From Luedemannella flava (GTDB taxonomy: Bacteria > Actinomycetota > Actinomycetes > Mycobacteriales > Micromonosporaceae): 64,000 nucleotides of DNA. This document shows positions 7,272 through 15,378 of the stretch, in pieces. Numbering within the stretch: the stretch's first letter is position 1; every line of letters begins with the position of its first letter. Both the position numbers and the translations under genes were made by a program. The stretch covers positions 1 through 64,000 of the forward strand of contig NZ_BAAALT010000020.1 of NCBI RefSeq assembly GCF_039528515.1. Reading direction: 5' to 3'. Under the pieces are notes generated by a model. It was given only the letters and a program-made list of their open reading frames with translations. It had not been told where the DNA came from and did no database searches.

Positions 7272-8021
7272 TCAGGCCTTGAAGCAGACCGCGAACGGCG
7301 AGACCCTCGGCGTCCCGCTGACGCGACGCAGCTCGAACAGCCACGTACGGTTGGCCTCGTCCGACTGGTCGCGGCGGGACGTGAACTGGTCCACCCCGCC
7401 ACCCGAGACGGTGTAGCTACCGCCCAGGACAACCTCGCCCGCGGCGCACTGGACCCTCACGATGGCCGAGAAGCCCGTGATCGTGACGGCCGGACCGGCC
7501 GTCCTCACGACGTTGGTGGGGCCGGCGGGACCGACCGGGCCAGCGGGACCAGCCGGGCCCTGCGGGCCGGTGGCACCCTTCGCGCCCGGGGCGCCGGTGG
7601 CGCCGATCGGGCCCTGCGGGCCGGCGGGGCCGGCTTCGCCCCGCGGACCAGCGGCACCCGTGGCACCCTGAGGACCCGCGGGACCCTGCGCGCCGGTCGC
7701 ACCCTGCGCGCCAGTCGCGCCAGTCGCGCCAGTCGCCCCGGTCGCGCCGGTCGCACCAGTAGCCCCGGTCTTGCCGATGGGGCCCTGCGCGCCGGTCTTG
7801 CCCGTGGCGCCGGTCTGGCCCTTCACGTTCCAGCGCAGCAGGGTCTCGCCCTTGGCGCACTTGGCCTTCGAGTCGATGACACGCAGCGCGCCGGTCTTGG
7901 TGTTGCGGCAGCCCGAGATGGTGCCGTCGGAGCCGGGCACGCTGGCGAAGGCGGCCGTGCCGAACAGAGCGCCGGTCACGCCGATGGCGGCGACGGCGGC
8001 GAGACGCTTCTTGGTGAGCAT
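7272..8021 (-). CDS. Secreted collagen-like repeat protein
   Basis: A 249-residue protein with a Sec signal peptide (positive MLTKKR, hydrophobic core, likely cleavage after AFA at 26). A short N-terminal domain (27-67) has two Cys, then 34 uninterrupted Gly-X-Y triplets run from 68 to 169 (GAT, GPA, GPQ, GAQ types). A C-terminal globular domain (170-249) follows, with two Cys, probably a trimerisation or display domain. Bacterial collagen-like proteins form triple helices on cell or spore surfaces. Here Thr/Gln/Ala replace hydroxyproline, as expected without a prolyl hydroxylase. Start ATG 8021 (AAGGGG upstream) gives a clean signal peptide; the frame is open further upstream. It is flanked by terminators, so likely monocistronic. 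Confidence 0.82.
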   Translation of the reverse strand: MLTKKRLAAVAAIGVTGALFGTAAFASVPGSDGTISGCRNTKTGALRVIDSKAKCAKGETLLRWNVKGQTGATGKTGAQGPIGKTGATGATGATGATGATGATGAQGATGAQGPAGPQGATGAAGPRGEAGPAGPQGPIGATGAPGAKGATGPQGPAGPAGPVGPAGPTNVVRTAGPAVTITGFSAIVRVQCAAGEVVLGGSYTVSGGGVDQFTSRRDQSDEANRTWLFELRRVSGTPRVSPFAVCFKA

Positions 8022-8352
8022 GGCGGTTCCCCTTCGATCCAGTGCGACAAACGGAGTCGATCGACGCAGCCGTCGGAGGAGGTGCCCAGCGTGGTGCACG
8101 CACGGTGGGTAACCCCGACGGTCCGTCTCGATCGGGTCTAGTGCCACATCCGTGTTGCACCTGACGAGAACTGCTGCGGCTGCTACCAGATGTGCCGCTG
8201 TTCAGTTCGGGGATGACAATAACCCGACAGAAACGGCCACCAAAAGCTTCTTGAGGGACTCTTGACGACCGTTTCTCTCAGTAGTCGGCCCGATCACAGA
8301 GAGCGCACCTTGCACCCGCCGGTGGAGCCCGTGATCCGCTACTCCTGCGCAT
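8022..8352. other. Gene-free stretch upstream of the collagen-like gene
   Basis: No convincing gene. It probably holds the promoter of the collagen-like gene on the minus strand. A TTGGTG / TATTGT pair with 16-base spacing lies near 8218-8247, which would give a 5' leader of about 200 bases. No riboswitch fold was recognised. Confidence 0.4.
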
Positions 8353-8396
8353 GGTCGGGGCGCCCGCCGCCTTCCCCTTCGGCGGGCGCCCCGACC
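8353..8396 (-). terminator. Strong hairpin terminator after the SDR gene
   Basis: A perfect 17-bp stem (8353-8369 with 8380-8396) and a 10-base loop lies 6 bases beyond the SDR stop codon. There is no U tract, which is typical of strong hairpins in this kind of genome. Confidence 0.75.
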
Positions 8397-8402
8397 GAGC
8401 CT

Positions 8403-9179
8403 CTACAGGGCGCGCAGGTGGAACCCGCCGTCCACGTCGATAACCTGGCCGGTGCTGAACGGCAGCAGGCCGCTGGCCACGGCGACCACGGCCGCGCCCA
8501 CGTCGGCGGGCTTGCCCCAGCGGCGGATGGGCGTGATGCCCTCGTCGTGGATCAGCCGGTCGTACTTCCCGGTGACGGCGCCGGTCATGTCGGTCGCCAC
8601 GATGCCGGGCCGGATCTCGTACACGTTGATGCCGTGCTCGGCGAGTCGGGCGGCGTACAGCGTGGTCATCATCGCCAGGCCGGCCTTGGCGACGCAGTAG
8701 TCGCCCCGGTTCACGCTCGCCGTGTAGGCGCTGATCGACGAGATCGTGACGATGCGCGGCGACGTGACGACCCCCGCCCCGATCTGGGCGATCATGCGGT
8801 TGGCGACGAGCTGGGTCAGGAAGTACGGGCCCTTGAGGTTGATGGCGATGAGCCGGTCGAACGACTCCTCCCCCGCCTCCAGCAGGTCGGCGCGCACGTT
8901 GGGCGCCACGCCCGCGTTGTTCACGAGCAGGTCCAGCCGCCCGAACGCCGCGTAGGTCTCCCCGACCAGCCGCTCCCGGTCGGCCGCCGACGACACGTCG
9001 GCCCGCACCAGCGCCGCGCGCCCGCCGGCCGCCTCAATCGCCTCTCCGACCTCCTTGGCGGCATCCGCGTTGGACGCGTAGTTCACGACGACGTCGTGCC
9101 CAGCCGCGGCCAGAGCAAGCGCGATTCCGCGCCCGATCCCCCGCGAGGCCCCCGTGACAAGAGCGACCGGCCTCGTCAT
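8403..9179 (-). CDS. Short-chain dehydrogenase/reductase (SDR), 3-oxoacyl-reductase-like
   Basis: A 258-residue classical SDR: TGASRGIG cofactor loop at 9-16, NNAG, catalytic Ser in ISSISAY, the YCVAK Tyr/Lys pair, and a C-terminal GQVIDVDGGF as in FabG-like enzymes. VVNYASN after beta-2 suggests NADP(H), by family rules. Its ATG overlaps the stop of the upstream glycoside hydrolase gene by four bases (ATGA), so the two are translationally coupled. That suggests a role in carbohydrate or uronate catabolism rather than fatty acid synthesis. An insertion of several residues (AQIGAGVVTSPR) before beta-5 is seen in a subset of catabolic SDRs. Confidence 0.85.
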   Translation of the reverse strand: MTRPVALVTGASRGIGRGIALALAAAGHDVVVNYASNADAAKEVGEAIEAAGGRAALVRADVSSAADRERLVGETYAAFGRLDLLVNNAGVAPNVRADLLEAGEESFDRLIAINLKGPYFLTQLVANRMIAQIGAGVVTSPRIVTISSISAYTASVNRGDYCVAKAGLAMMTTLYAARLAEHGINVYEIRPGIVATDMTGAVTGKYDRLIHDEGITPIRRWGKPADVGAAVVAVASGLLPFSTGQVIDVDGGFHLRAL

Positions 9180-10570
9180 GCCCGCACCTCCGCGGGCCCG
9201 AAGAACGTGTAGTACTGGCCGTCCTTGGCCACCCGGCCGAGGTAGAGGGCCAGCTCGCGGGCGTGGTAGTCGCCCCACATGCTCGACTCCCCGTTGGGCA
9301 CCGACTGGCCCTCGTGGACCTGGTCCCAGCCGTTGGGGCGGTGGTAGACCGAGTGCAGGAGCAGGCCCTGGTGGGCCGGGTCGGTGCTCAGGTACGGCTC
9401 GGCGAGCAGCGTGTCCGACACGGTCAACCCGGCCTGCCAGTAACGCCGACCCGCCTCCGCGTCGCCGTGCCCGCTCAGGTAGCGCCCGAGGCGCAGCAGG
9501 CCCTGCGCGCCGATGGCCGCGGCCGACGAGTCGACCGGCTCGTGCGCGTTGTAGGGCTCGGCCGGGCGGTCGAGGTAGTCGCCGAGGTGGACCAGACCGG
9601 GCGCGCCCGTGTCCCAGTACGGGATGCCGTCGACCGGGGTGTGCTCGAGGTAGAAGTCGCAGGTGGCCCGCGCGGCGCGCAGGAACAGGGCGGTCACCTC
9701 GTCCCGCCCGCCGAACGGGGACAGCTCGGCGTCGTCGAGGATGTCGAGGAACTCCAGCTGCTCCGGGTAGCCCACCATCGCCCACGCGAGACCCCGCGTC
9801 CACGTGGTGAACGGCGAGTAGCCCTGCTGCGTACTCGGGGCTCTGAAGTTTCCGTCGTTGACGTTGAACAGCGCCTCATGCACGGTGCGCCCGTTGAGGT
9901 CGTAGCTGTCGCGGCCCTCGCCGTAGTAGATGTTCCACTTCGCGGTCGAGCGGGCGTGCTCGATCAGGCGGCCGAGCAGCGAGATCCGCTGGTCCTGCTC
10001 GCCCATGAGCACGTGCCCGAGCAGGTGCGACACGGACAGGGCGCGGCAGGAGCGGATGGTGTCGACGAACAGTGACTGCGGCCCGTTGAACGAGTAGATG
10101 TAGCCGTGGCCGGCCGCGGTGGTGCGCCAGCGCGACGCCTGCACGGCGCCGGTGATCTTCAGGGCCAGCTCGTAGAAGTCGCGCTCGCGGGCATCGTCGG
10201 CGATGCGGCCCTCGCGCTGCAGGCGCCACAGGTTGCCGTACGTGCTGACGTTGTTGAAGCCGTGGTCGTGCACGCCGATGTGGCTGACGTGGCTGGCCAT
10301 CGCGGTGACGGTGCGGTCGCGGCCCATGGTCAGGAAGCGCTCGTCGTCGGTCGCGTCGAACTGCAGGACGGCCGAGCCGTACTGGAAGCCCTGGGTCCAC
10401 TCGGTCCAGCCGCGCGCCGTGTACCGACCGTCGACAGTGAACACCGGCGCGGCGGTGCCCGGCGGACAACTCTCGTCGATCGATTCGATCTTGCTGGCCG
10501 ACAGCTGCCACATGTGGTCGATCTTGGGCAGCAGGTCGGCCGCGGTGAGGTCGTCGTTGATGTGCAGCAT
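9176..10570 (-). CDS. GH88/GH105-type glycoside hydrolase (unsaturated uronyl hydrolase-like)
   Basis: A 464-residue (alpha/alpha)6-barrel protein resembling unsaturated glucuronyl hydrolases. Those hydrate the 4,5-double bond of uronyl-terminated oligosaccharides released by polysaccharide lyases. Supporting segments are WTQGFQYGSAVLQF (57-71), the Asp in HDHGFNNVSTYGN (101-113), the SRWRTTAAGHGYIYSFNGP segment, FTTWTRGLAWAMVGYPE, PYWDTGAPG and DSSAAAIGAQGLLRL. No signal peptide, so it acts in the cytoplasm. ATG 10570 has AAGGAG about 12 bases upstream. It is coupled to the SDR and preceded by a LacI-like operator at 10611-10624, suggesting sugar-inducible expression. The exact substrate is uncertain. 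Confidence 0.8.
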   Translation of the reverse strand: MLHINDDLTAADLLPKIDHMWQLSASKIESIDESCPPGTAAPVFTVDGRYTARGWTEWTQGFQYGSAVLQFDATDDERFLTMGRDRTVTAMASHVSHIGVHDHGFNNVSTYGNLWRLQREGRIADDARERDFYELALKITGAVQASRWRTTAAGHGYIYSFNGPQSLFVDTIRSCRALSVSHLLGHVLMGEQDQRISLLGRLIEHARSTAKWNIYYGEGRDSYDLNGRTVHEALFNVNDGNFRAPSTQQGYSPFTTWTRGLAWAMVGYPEQLEFLDILDDAELSPFGGRDEVTALFLRAARATCDFYLEHTPVDGIPYWDTGAPGLVHLGDYLDRPAEPYNAHEPVDSSAAAIGAQGLLRLGRYLSGHGDAEAGRRYWQAGLTVSDTLLAEPYLSTDPAHQGLLLHSVYHRPNGWDQVHEGQSVPNGESSMWGDYHARELALYLGRVAKDGQYYTFFGPAEVRA

Positions 10571-10610
10571 CGCGGCGGGTCTCTCCTTGCGGCGGCCGTG
10601 GAGGGAAGCT

Positions 10611-10624
10611 GGAAAGCGCTTACC
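10611..10624. promoter_or_regulatory. LacI-family operator upstream of the GH88-SDR operon
   Basis: GGAAAGC|GCTTACC is a 14-bp palindrome with one mismatch and a central CG, the hallmark of LacI/GalR-family operators. It sits 41-54 bases upstream of the hydrolase start, in the expected promoter position. No LacI gene is in the window. Confidence 0.6.
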
Positions 10625-10659
10625 TACGCACCCTACGCCATCCCACCCCCGACACGACA

Positions 10660-10693
10660 GAGGCGGTGACGGTCCGGGGACCGCCACCGCCTC
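10660..10693 (-). terminator. Terminator after serA
   Basis: A hairpin with arms GAGGCGGTG and CACCGCCTC, an A/C mismatch, then CGGTC pairing GACCG at the apex. It starts 11 bases past the serA stop and separates serA from the hydrolase operon. Confidence 0.7.
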
Positions 10694-10704
10694 GACGTAC
10701 CGGG

Positions 10705-12297
10705 TCAGTCCGTCAGGTCGACCGTCGAGGACGCCGTCGCGCCGATCGCGGCGGCCGCCTTGGCCAGCGTGTCCGCGTCCACCGGCGAGTCGACCGTGAG
10801 GATCATCAGCGCCTCGCCGCCCGCCTCGCGGCGCGCCACCTGCATCGCGGCGATGTTGACGCCCAGCTCGCCCAGGATCGAGCCGACCACGCCGACCACG
10901 CCCGGCCGGTCGACGTACCGGAAGAACAGCAGGTGCCCGTCCGCGACGAGGTCGATGTCGTACCCGTCCAGCTCGGTCAGCTTGCGCACCTCGCGCAGGC
11001 CCGGCACATACGTGCCCGACACCGAGATGAGCCGACCGGTCGGCTTGGCGCCGCGCACCGTCACCAGGTTCACGTGGTCGGTGGCCTCCGTCGAGGAGAC
11101 CAGCTCCAGCTCCACGCCCCGGTCGGCGGCCAGGTGCGGCGCGTTGACGTAGGTGACCTGCTCGGCCACCACGGGCGCGAACAGGCCCTTGGCCGCGGCC
11201 AGCTTGAGCACGCTGACGTCGTTGTTGGCCACCTCGCCGCGCACCTCGACGGTGACGCTCGCCGCGACGCCGCCGGCCAGCGCGGTGAACACCCGACCCA
11301 GCTTCTCCGCGAGCGGCAGCAGCGGCCGGACGTCCTCGGCGACCAGGCCGCCCGTCTGCACGTTCACCGCGTCGGGCACGAACTCGCCCTGCAGCGCGAG
11401 CTGCACGCTCCTGGCGACGGCCAGGCCGGCCTTGTCCTGCGCCTCGTGGGTGGAGGCGCCGAGGTGCGGCACGGCCACCACGTTGTCGAACGCGAACAGG
11501 GGCGAGTCGGTGCACGGCTCCTTGGCGAACACGTCGAGCCCGACACCGCCGACCCGGCCCTCGGCCAACGCCTCGGCCAACGCCGCCTCGTCGATGAGCC
11601 CGCCGCGCGCGGCGTTGACGATGCGTACGCTCGGCTTGACGAGCTGCAGCTCCTTGGCGCCGATGAGGCCGACGGTCTCGGGCGTCTTCGGCAGATGGAT
11701 CGAGATGAAGTCGCTCTCCCGCAGCAGCTCCTCCAGCCCCACGAGGCGGATGCCGAGCTGCGCCGCGCGGGCCGGCTGCACGTAGGGGTCGTAGGCGACC
11801 AGCCGGGTGCCGAAGGCGGCCATGCGCTGGGCGAACAGCACGCCGATGCGGCCGAGGCCGACCACACCGACGGTCTTGCCCTGGATCTCCACGCCGGTGA
11901 ACTTGGACCGCTTCCACTGCCCGGACTTGAGCGAGGCGCTCGCCGTGGCGGTGTGCCGGGCGGTCGCGAGCAGCAGCGCGATCGCCTGCTCGGCGGCCGA
12001 GACGATGTTGGAGGTGGGCGCGTTGACCACCATGACGCCCCGGGCGGTGGACGCCGCCACGTCGACGTTGTCGAGGCCGACGCCGGCGCGCGCGACGACC
12101 TTGAGCCGGCCGCCGGCCGCGATGGCCTCGGCGTCGATCTGGGTGGCGCTGCGCACGATCACGGCGTCGGCGTCGGCGAGCGCGGCCAGCAGGGCGGGCC
12201 GGTCGGTGCCGTCGACGTGGCGCACGTCGAAGTCGTGCGCGAGCACGTCGAGCGCGGCGGGGGCGAGTTCTTCAGCGATGAGGACGACAGCAGGCAT
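10705..12297 (-). CDS. serA: D-3-phosphoglycerate dehydrogenase
   Basis: A 530-residue long-form SerA catalysing the first committed step of serine synthesis, 3-phosphoglycerate to 3-phosphohydroxypyruvate. In order: N-terminal substrate domain with ARAGVGLDNVD, Rossmann domain with VVGLGRIG (about 147-154), active-site Arg in NAARGG and His in VPHLGASTHEAQDKAG, the intervening allosteric (ASB) domain, and a C-terminal ACT domain (PGVVGVVGSILGELGVNIAAMQVAR). The ACT and ASB domains imply serine feedback inhibition as in mycobacterial SerA. ATG 12297 has GAGGAAG upstream. A LacI-like motif lies at 12386-12397. It sits within the branched-chain amino acid cluster, the usual actinobacterial arrangement. 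Confidence 0.94.
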   Translation of the reverse strand: MPAVVLIAEELAPAALDVLAHDFDVRHVDGTDRPALLAALADADAVIVRSATQIDAEAIAAGGRLKVVARAGVGLDNVDVAASTARGVMVVNAPTSNIVSAAEQAIALLLATARHTATASASLKSGQWKRSKFTGVEIQGKTVGVVGLGRIGVLFAQRMAAFGTRLVAYDPYVQPARAAQLGIRLVGLEELLRESDFISIHLPKTPETVGLIGAKELQLVKPSVRIVNAARGGLIDEAALAEALAEGRVGGVGLDVFAKEPCTDSPLFAFDNVVAVPHLGASTHEAQDKAGLAVARSVQLALQGEFVPDAVNVQTGGLVAEDVRPLLPLAEKLGRVFTALAGGVAASVTVEVRGEVANNDVSVLKLAAAKGLFAPVVAEQVTYVNAPHLAADRGVELELVSSTEATDHVNLVTVRGAKPTGRLISVSGTYVPGLREVRKLTELDGYDIDLVADGHLLFFRYVDRPGVVGVVGSILGELGVNIAAMQVARREAGGEALMILTVDSPVDADTLAKAAAAIGATASSTVDLTD

Positions 12298-12385
12298 GCT
12301 TCCTCGCGGTGGCTCAGCGAAACGCGGGCGTATGGGTGGACGAACGGGAACGCCACGTCGCGCTCCGCATTGGCTGCCGCCGATC

Positions 12386-12397
12386 GTAAGCGCTTTC
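12386..12397. promoter_or_regulatory. LacI-like operator motif upstream of serA
   Basis: GTAAGCGCTTTC shares all 12 bases with the reverse complement of the operator before the GH88 gene and lies about 90-100 bases upstream of the serA start. It could be a true shared operator or a chance match to a common actinobacterial LacI core. Confidence 0.4.
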
Positions 12398-12805
12398 TGC
12401 CCCGCACCGGAGTCCCAGCCCACACCGCCACGCATGCAAAAACCAGACAAACATCACATAGTACGCCGCTGGCGGGTCGGAAGCCGCGGCGGGCGGCCCG
12501 CTCCGACAGGTCCCCGGTCGAGCCGAGCTGGACCGTCAACCCGTCCCGCTCGACGATGGCCGGCAGCCCGAGCGTCCGCGTCTGCCTCGACATCGCCCGC
12601 CGAACGGCGGCGGGCGCCGGCGGCCAGACCCGACGCGGTGCGTCACCCTCCGGCGGCGCGCTCGTCGACTCGGCCTGGGCCCACCCGCGTAACTCCACCG
12701 CCGGTGGCACCACGCCGCCTGCCGTAGGAGCAAGCCGACATTTGGACCGTCACGCAGGTAATTACGCGCTGAGTTCCAGGCGTAACGGTCCACACGTCGC
12801 TACTC
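12398..12805. other. Intergenic stretch between serA and the DUF4360 genes
   Basis: About 400 bases with no supported gene. It contains a locally AT-richer patch (around 12430-12470) that may hold the serA promoter. Short open frames here lack ribosome sites and recognisable domains. Confidence 0.35.
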
Positions 12806-12867
12806 CGGCCTCGCCAGATGTGCACGGTGGGCGGGTGCCCGGCACAGGTGCACATCTGGCGAGGCCG
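12806..12867. repeat. Inverted repeat containing two units of the 22-bp dispersed repeat family
   Basis: A perfect 20-bp inverted repeat (arms 12806-12825 and 12848-12867, 22-base spacer) lies five bases past the stop of the downstream DUF4360 gene, where it can act as a terminator. Each arm overlaps a unit of the 22-bp family seen in the large array. Units start at 12812 (CGCCAGATGTGCAC...) and 12840 (...GTGCACATCTGGCG), both with the GTGCAC core at unit positions 9-14. Confidence 0.8.
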
Positions 12868-12872
12868 AATGG

Positions 12873-13502
12873 TCACCTGGTCGGGCACGCCTTCCAGGTC
12901 AGGTTGTACTTCGTGCTGAACTCGACGTCCGAGGAGTCCATGTTCAGGAAGCTGGGGTTACGCAGGTCGGACTGGCCCCCGTACACCCGCAGCTCGGTGT
13001 TGATGTTGATGTTGCGCTGGACGCCGCACGGGCGGTAGACCCGTTCCATGATCGGGATCTCGTCGCGGACCTGCCAGTCGTCGTCCATCGGGCCGAAGAA
13101 CCGCCGACCGCTGCGCTGCGTGGAGCCCTGCCCCTGGAAGTAGTAGGCGGCCTGGTGCAGGCCCGCCGCCCCCCGCTCCAGATGGCCGAAGCCGCGGTAG
13201 TCCACGGACGCGACCGCGAAGGTCAGCCCGTTGGGTACGTGCACGTTCAGGTTCAGCTGGCAGTTGCGGCGGAACTCGACCGGCCCCGCGCCCGCCCCGA
13301 CCCGCGCGGAGTAGTGGCTGTAGGTGACCGTCATGGCCGTGTTGTCCGGCGACATCGCCACCGCCGTGGTCCCGATCGGACAGCCGGAGCCGTTCGCGGT
13401 CACCACGTCGATCACGATGCGGTTTCCCGGCGCCGCGCCGGCCGTGGCCGGCATCAGCAGCGACAGGGCCACGCCCGCGAGGGCCGCGACGCGGCGCCTC
13501 AT
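12873..13502 (-). CDS. Secreted DUF4360 family protein (copy 2 of a tandem pair)
   Basis: A 209-residue exported protein with a signal peptide ending near AGAAPG. The mature part matches its upstream neighbour strongly: IDVVTANGSGCPIGTTAVAMSPDNTA, FRRNCQLNLNVHVPNGLTFAVASVDYRGFGHLERGA, and a C-terminal RVYRPCGVQRNININTELRV. Four or five conserved Cys suggest disulfides outside the cell. The family (DUF4360) is common in secreted bacterial and fungal proteins and has no established function. ATG 13502 overlaps the stop of the first copy as ATGA; an upstream Met at 13511 is possible but less likely. Confidence 0.8.
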   Translation of the reverse strand: MRRRVAALAGVALSLLMPATAGAAPGNRIVIDVVTANGSGCPIGTTAVAMSPDNTAMTVTYSHYSARVGAGAGPVEFRRNCQLNLNVHVPNGLTFAVASVDYRGFGHLERGAAGLHQAAYYFQGQGSTQRSGRRFFGPMDDDWQVRDEIPIMERVYRPCGVQRNININTELRVYGGQSDLRNPSFLNMDSSDVEFSTKYNLTWKACPTR

Positions 13503-14128
13503 CGGCCGCACCGCTTCCAGGTCAGGTGGTAGACGGTGCTGATGGCGGTGTCGGTGGAGTCCATCGTGAGGAAGCTCGCCTGCCGGGGGCTCGAGCTGCC
13601 CCGGTTGACCCGCAGTTCGGTGTTGATGTTCAGGTTGCGCTGCACGCCGCAGGGCCGGTAGACGCGCTCGGCGATCCCGGCCTGGTCCCTGATCTGCCAG
13701 TTGCGGTCCATCGGGCCGCGGAACGGCGTGGCGAGGCGCTGGTTGAGCGGCTGGCCCTGGAAGTAGTAGTTCGCCTCGTGCCGGCCGCTCGCGCCGCGCG
13801 CCAGGTGACCGAAGCCGCGGTAGTCGACCGACATGACCGCGAAGGTCAGCCCGTTGGGTACGTGCACGTTCAGGTTCAGCTGACAGTTGCGACGGAAGGC
13901 GAACGGGTCCGACCCGGCGCCGGTCTGCGCGATGTAGCGGCTGTACGTGACGGTGAAGGCGGTGTTGTCCGGCGACATGGCCACGGCCGTGGTCCCGATG
14001 GGACAGCCGGAGCCGTTCGCGGTCACCACGTCGATGATGATGCGGTTGCGGGGCGGCGCCGCGTACGCGGCGGTAGTGAACATCATCGACGCGGCCAGCG
14101 CGCCGCCGATCATCGAGAGCTTGAACAT
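13499..14128 (-). CDS. Secreted DUF4360 family protein (copy 1 of a tandem pair)
   Basis: A 209-residue exported protein with signal peptide MFKLSMIGGALAASMMF... cleaved near AYA|APP. Its mature sequence is strongly alike to the next gene downstream, including the IGTTAVAMSPDNTA block, a conserved ASVDYRGFGH-like segment, and a paired-Cys C-terminal half. The closest differences are in the middle loop (YYFQGQ...RPMD-like region). ATG 14128 has GAGGGAG upstream, and the two genes form a coupled operon. Function unknown; a cell-surface or cell-wall role is possible. Confidence 0.82.
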   Translation of the reverse strand: MFKLSMIGGALAASMMFTTAAYAAPPRNRIIIDVVTANGSGCPIGTTAVAMSPDNTAFTVTYSRYIAQTGAGSDPFAFRRNCQLNLNVHVPNGLTFAVMSVDYRGFGHLARGASGRHEANYYFQGQPLNQRLATPFRGPMDRNWQIRDQAGIAERVYRPCGVQRNLNINTELRVNRGSSSPRQASFLTMDSTDTAISTVYHLTWKRCGR

Positions 14129-14223
14129 GGCGCTCCCTCGGTAGATTTCAGACCTTTTGTCCGAATTTCTCGGTTCAACCGAACCTTTTCCGAAGGGTTA
14201 CGCGCCACGCGCGGCGACACGGC

Positions 14224-15378
14224 TCAGCGCGTACCCGACCACCCCCGGTACGCGGGCGGCCCGATCACCAGCTTGTCCGCGAGCCGCACCGCCTCGGACG
14301 AGGCACGCCCACCGATCTGCAACCACGAGCCGTCCGCCAACTGGACCGTCACGTAACCGTCGTCCGTCAGGACCCCCCGCCGACCCCGTACGGTCGTCGG
14401 CTGCTGGTCGACCATCACGGCCGGCTTCGTCGAGCTGAGCAACGCGCGCACGCCGGGATCGTCACCGTCGATGTCGTTATTGAAGATGTCGATCACCTGC
14501 GCCCACTCCGCGCCCATAACCGTCGAGATCAGCTCCATCGGGAGGCCCCTGGCCCGCTCCGGCAGCCACCCGAAACTCATGCCGACCTCGACGCCCGACC
14601 GCTGCGCGGCCACCACAGACGCAGCCACCCGCGCCGCCGCCTCGGACCCGCCGGCCGCGACCGAGACGGAGACCCTGACCAGCGAACCGTTCAGCACCCA
14701 GCTCAGTTCCGCCAGGTCAGGCCCGCCGGGCTCGCTGCGGTACGCGGGTTGGCCGTTGACCGTGGCATTCGCCTCGCCCCCCAGCACGCGCGGATCGCTG
14801 ACGGGCCCCTGCGTGGCCGGAACGTCCGCCCGCTGGGGATCCAGAGTTCTGGGCAGGGTGACCGCGATCGACACGAACCTCGTGGCCGCCAGCCGCTTGG
14901 CCCTTTCATCCATATCGCCGCTCGTTTCCTGGGCGATGTTCTGGTACTCCTGATCGGCCCAGGACTGCAACTGCCGGGGATCGCCACCCGTGCGGGCGAG
15001 CCGCTCGAACTCGGCGACACCGGCGGGCAGCCAGGTGGGCTGCACCAACAGCGGCGCCCAGGTGTTCCCGGCGGCGGGCGAGGGGTCCGGCCCGATGGAC
15101 GGCGCCACTGAGACCGGCGAGGGTTCCGGCCCGGTCGACGGGACCGCCGGCCCCGGCCCCGGTCCCGCGTCGGTGCCCGGACGCAGTACGAAGAAGGCGG
15201 GCACACCTGCCGCCGCCGCGCCGACAGTCGCGCCGCCGATGGTGAGCAACGCGCGGCGCTGACGGTGGACCCGGATCCGCCCGGTCAGGCCCTGGACCAC
15301 CCGGTCCGGCGCGGGTGCCTGATGGGCGATGCGCTCAAGGGCCGCGAAGATCTCGTCGTGCTCGCTTCGCTCGGTCAT
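14224..15378 (-). CDS. Membrane-anchored regulatory partner of the ECF sigma factor (putative anti-sigma)
   Basis: A 384-residue single-pass protein. A short charged N-terminal cytoplasmic part (1-45, MTERSEHDEIFAALERI...) precedes one membrane helix (about 50-68). A Pro/Ser/Gly-rich linker leads into a 280-residue extracytoplasmic domain of no recognised family. Its ATG overlaps the sigma-factor stop by one base (TGATG), the classic sigma/anti-sigma arrangement, and GGGAGG precedes it. No zinc anti-sigma (ZAS) HxxxCxxC motif is visible in the cytoplasmic segment, so anti-sigma activity is inferred from context. Confidence 0.65.
   Translation of the reverse strand: MTERSEHDEIFAALERIAHQAPAPDRVVQGLTGRIRVHRQRRALLTIGGATVGAAAAGVPAFFVLRPGTDAGPGPGPAVPSTGPEPSPVSVAPSIGPDPSPAAGNTWAPLLVQPTWLPAGVAEFERLARTGGDPRQLQSWADQEYQNIAQETSGDMDERAKRLAATRFVSIAVTLPRTLDPQRADVPATQGPVSDPRVLGGEANATVNGQPAYRSEPGGPDLAELSWVLNGSLVRVSVSVAAGGSEAAARVAASVVAAQRSGVEVGMSFGWLPERARGLPMELISTVMGAEWAQVIDIFNNDIDGDDPGVRALLSSTKPAVMVDQQPTTVRGRRGVLTDDGYVTVQLADGSWLQIGGRASSEAVRLADKLVIGPPAYRGWSGTR

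Noticed and set aside
10666..13038. A very long plus-strand ORF opposite serA
   Set aside because: Shadow of serA caused by high GC third positions; serA has full domain support and a proper start and stop.
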